The notes under the pieces: generated by a model
What the model saw: only the letters and a program-made list of their open reading frames with translations
What the model was told of the DNA's origin: nothing
The model's database searches: none
Position numbers and translations under genes: made by a program
In this document: positions 56,846-58,949 of the stretch, piece by piece
How the letters are laid out: each line of letters begins with the position of its first letter
Numbering within the stretch: position 1 is the stretch's first letter
Assembly: GCA_945882615.1 (NCBI GenBank)
Contig: CAMCWK010000018.1
Coordinates: 1 to 58,949 of the forward strand
Source of the DNA: Rhizobium sp. Q54
GTDB taxonomy: Bacteria > Pseudomonadota > Alphaproteobacteria > Micropepsales > Micropepsaceae
DNA length: 58,949 nt
Direction: 5' to 3'

Positions 56846-57400
56846 ATGTCAGCCAAGACCGATCCTCTGCCCCTCAGCCAGGTTTACAATCTCGCCCGCC
56901 TCGGCAATGCGGGCGATGTGGTGGAGATCGTTGCCCATGCGGCGCAACGCGTCGCCATCGCCCGCTGGGCCGATGTGCTGTCGCTGGAGAATTTCGCGGC
57001 CCGGGTCGAGATCCGCAAGATCGCGCCCACCCGTTTTGGATTGCACTTTGTGCTCAAGGCGGATGTCACGCAGGCCTGTGTGGTGACCCTGGAACCGGTG
57101 CCGGCCCTTCTGGAACACAGCTTCAGCCGCGAACTGGAATTCACCGGTCAGACCGCCCGGCGCAAACCTTCCGAGCCCGAATCAGTCCCCGAAGTGGTGC
57201 TGGATTCACTGGAGGATGAGGGGCCGGAACAGATCGAAAGCCTGCATTACGACCTGGCGGGCCCCCTGCTGGAGGAGTTTGTCCTGGTCCTGGAGCCTTA
57301 CCCCCGGTGCCCCGGGGTGGCCTTTGAGCCGCCTGGGGAGGGCCTGGAGCCCCCCGAAAGCCCCTTTGCCGTGCTGAAAGGCCTCAAACCCGGGCTTTAA
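56846..57400 (+). CDS. DUF177/YceD family protein
   Basis: 184 residues from the ATG at 56846; the frame to 56711 is a shadow in the preceding gene. The domain has VEIVAHAAQRVAIARWADVL, RVEIRKIAPTRFGLHFVLKA and the DVTQACVVTLEPVPALLEHS strand with its Cys, the YceD zinc-ribbon-like pattern, then an acidic region (LEDEGPEQIESLHYDLAGPL). In many bacteria this gene is next to rpmF, as here (105-bp gap) and may relate to 23S rRNA maturation; the plant homologue is needed for this. A Pro/Glu-rich tail of about 40 residues (PPGEGLEPPESPFAVLKGL) is unusual. Confidence 0.9.
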   Translation: MSAKTDPLPLSQVYNLARLGNAGDVVEIVAHAAQRVAIARWADVLSLENFAARVEIRKIAPTRFGLHFVLKADVTQACVVTLEPVPALLEHSFSRELEFTGQTARRKPSEPESVPEVVLDSLEDEGPEQIESLHYDLAGPLLEEFVLVLEPYPRCPGVAFEPPGEGLEPPESPFAVLKGLKPGL

Positions 57401-57505
57401 CCCCTTATCAGACCCGGCTTTTGGCTTGAAAGGGCCATGGCTTTCCTGCTACCCACGCCGCCTGTTTGCGACCCCGACCGGGGTGGCCTTTAGGAGTTTT
57501 CCGCC

Positions 57506-57685
57506 ATGGCGGTCCCGAAACGAAAAACCTCGCCGTCGCGTCGCAACATGCGCCGCTCGCATCATGCCCTGACGGCCGTCACCCATGGTGACTGTTCCAA
57601 TTGCGGCGAGCCCAAGCGTCCCCATCATGTCTGCGGATCCTGCGGTCACTATGCGGACCGCGAAGTCGTGAAGGCCAAGAGCTAA
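57506..57685 (+). CDS. rpmF: 50S ribosomal protein L32
   Basis: 59 residues, [20 protein letters not shown], then a [20 protein letters not shown] zinc ribbon (four cysteines). The strong ribosome site TAGGAG lies a few bases upstream. Length and pattern are standard. The gene lies between the YceD-like gene and plsX, the conserved bacterial order of rpmF-plsX-fabH. Confidence 0.97.
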   Translation: MAVPKRKTSPSRRNMRRSHHALTAVTHGDCSNCGEPKRPHHVCGSCGHYADREVVKAKS

Positions 57686-57708
57686 GACCTTTCACCTGAA
57701 AGGTGGCC

Positions 57709-58749
57709 GTGATCCGCGCCCTGACAGTTTCGATCGATGCGATGGGCGGCGATGCTGGGCCTGGCATTGTCGTCAGCGCCTTGTTGCGCGCCCTGCAGCG
57801 TCACACCAACGTCCAGTTCCTTCTGCATGGCGATGAGGCGCAGCTGAATCCGCTGCTTGCCAAACATGCCAAGCTCAAGGGCCGGGTCAGCATCAAGCAC
57901 GCATCGGGCCGTGTCGCCATGGAAGACAAGCCCAGCCATGTGCTGCGGCGGGGACGCGACACGTCCATGTGGCACGCCATTGAATGCGTGAAACAGGGCG
58001 AAGCCGATGTCGCGATCAGCGCCGGCAATACCGGTGCGCTGATGGCGGTTTCGATGTTTGGCCTGGGCATCGTCGATGGTATCTCGCGCCCCGCCATCGC
58101 CACCATCTGGCCGACGCTCAAGGGGCAGACCGTGGTGCTGGATGTCGGCGCCAATGTCATGGCCAGCGATGAGCAGCTGGTGGATTTCGCGGTGATGGGC
58201 GAAGCCTTCGCCCATGTGATTTTCGGGCTGGAGCGTCCCACCGTCGGCATCCTCAATGTCGGCGCCGAAGAGCAGAAGGGCAATGACGCCGTGAAAGGCG
58301 CGGCCCAGATCCTGCGCAATTCCAGCCTGCCCATGGCCTTTCACGGTTTTGTCGAAGGCGATGACATCGCCAAGGGCACAGTGGATGTGGTGGTCACCGA
58401 CGGATTCACCGGAAACATCGCGCTCAAGACCGCAGAAGGCACCGCGCGTTTGATCGGCGCTTATCTGCGTCAGTCGCTGAAGCGTTCGCTGCTCAGCCGG
58501 CTCGGCGCGGTGGTGGCGTCGGGCGCGCTCAGAACGCTGCGCCGCAAGCTCGATCCGCGCGCCAATGCCGGCGGTATTTTCCTGGGCCTGAACGGCATCG
58601 TGGTGAAATGCCATGGCGGCGCCGACGCCGTCAGTTTTGCCAGCGCCATGGACATGGCCATCGACATGGCGAATTCCAACATCAACGCTCGTATCACCGC
58701 CGATCGCGCCGCCTTGCGGGCCGGCGCCAGTCAGGCGATGCAGGCATGA
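57709..58749 (+). CDS. plsX: Phosphate acyltransferase PlsX
   Basis: 346 residues from a GTG at 57709, preferred over the GTG at 57703 because AAAGG lies at a proper distance before it. The motifs [20 protein letters not shown] and [20 protein letters not shown] are PlsX hallmarks, then [20 protein letters not shown] and [20 protein letters not shown]. It converts acyl-ACP to acyl phosphate for PlsY, starting phospholipid synthesis. The stop overlaps the start of fabH by 4 bp. Confidence 0.97.
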   Translation: MIRALTVSIDAMGGDAGPGIVVSALLRALQRHTNVQFLLHGDEAQLNPLLAKHAKLKGRVSIKHASGRVAMEDKPSHVLRRGRDTSMWHAIECVKQGEADVAISAGNTGALMAVSMFGLGIVDGISRPAIATIWPTLKGQTVVLDVGANVMASDEQLVDFAVMGEAFAHVIFGLERPTVGILNVGAEEQKGNDAVKGAAQILRNSSLPMAFHGFVEGDDIAKGTVDVVVTDGFTGNIALKTAEGTARLIGAYLRQSLKRSLLSRLGAVVASGALRTLRRKLDPRANAGGIFLGLNGIVVKCHGGADAVSFASAMDMAIDMANSNINARITADRAALRAGASQAMQA

Positions 58750-58949
58750 TCCGCGCCCGCGTCATCGGCTCTGGCAGCTGCCTTCCCGCCAATATCGTCA
58801 CCAATGACGATCTGGCCAAGCGCATGGACACGTCCGACGCCTGGATCCGCGAGCGCACCGGCATCGCCCAGCGTCACATCGCCGTGGAAGGCGAAAAGAC
58901 GTCGGACCTGGCGCTGGGTGCGGCGCGCGCCGCGCGGATTGATGCCGGC
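58746..58949 (+). CDS. fabH: Beta-ketoacyl-ACP synthase III (partial, 3' end outside window)
   Basis: 68 residues before the window ends. The start [20 protein letters not shown] and [20 protein letters not shown] then [20 protein letters not shown] are the standard FabH opening, including the conserved [13 protein letters not shown] block. FabH condenses acetyl-CoA with malonyl-ACP to start fatty-acid synthesis. It begins within the plsX stop (ATGA) and is the last gene seen in the rpmF-plsX-fabH operon. The active-site Cys lies beyond the edge. Confidence 0.97.
   Translation, partial: MIRARVIGSGSCLPANIVTNDDLAKRMDTSDAWIRERTGIAQRHIAVEGEKTSDLALGAARAARIDAG

Overview
The window is a dense stretch of alphaproteobacterial chromosome, GC-rich, with short intergenic gaps and many 4-bp ATGA overlaps. 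Several markers point to an alphaproteobacterium: a C4-pathway 5-aminolevulinate synthase, a MucR/Ros-type regulator, the nrdR-ribH-nusB neighbourhood, an LdtR-like regulator, a ubiquinol-cytochrome c chaperone beside a DUF177/YceD protein, and a motB without motA. I cannot fix the family. A Caulobacterales- or Rhizomicrobium-like lineage is plausible. No phage, transposase, integrase or CRISPR array was seen.

Layout: 1-4801 holds envelope proteins (YihY/BrkB, AsmA, LemA and two TPM-domain proteins). 4830-12208 holds a secreted SMP-30-like protein and a small-acid metabolism cluster (bicupin, MFS transporter, glyoxylate-type aminotransferase, and a divergent FAD/Fe-S 2-hydroxyacid dehydrogenase). 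12251-13698 is a lower-GC lipoprotein gene next to tRNA-Thr(UGU). 13744-17966 is a coupled operon of four tandem paralogous secreted proteins, probably of mutarotase-like fold. 18046-24384 is mostly housekeeping (metG, a methyltransferase-like protein, a TRIC channel, rnk, bpt, motB, a flavin reductase). 24419-26776 is an arsR-arsC-arsC-acr3 arsenic operon. 27026-29706 is a phosphate porin plus pstS pair behind a strong Pho box.

29851-39545 mixes regulators (MarR, TetR, LdtR-like, MucR-like), two candidate valine-catabolism enzymes, hemB, hemA, two membrane proteins and an amidase. 39804-42557 is glyA-nrdR-ribH-nusB, in which ribH has lost its catalytic motif and the usual ribD/ribE/ribBA genes are absent. 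42640-46743 holds an aldolase-like exported protein, thiL, a trypsin-like exported protease and a FliL-like exported protein. 46953-51390 holds the K+-independent H+-pyrophosphatase, behind a structured leader, and katG, behind a perfect Irr/ICE-type palindrome. The two share a 17-nt repeated terminator end. 51514-55689 has a truncated haemoglobin coupled to a CxxCH haem protein, an LPMO-like secreted protein and a sialate O-acetylesterase-like enzyme. The window closes with bamE, the cytochrome bc1 chaperone and the DUF177-rpmF-plsX-fabH fatty-acid/ribosome operon, cut by the window edge.

The items most worth a second look are the four-fold tandem secreted family, the degenerate lumazine synthase, the paired-hairpin leader of hppA, the Irr-type box and repeats around katG, the Pho box with three half-sites, the MucR homologue lacking its zinc histidines, and the haem-protein/LPMO-like neighbourhood. 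Coordinates come from reading the sequence. Functions rest on remembered family motifs, not on database searches.
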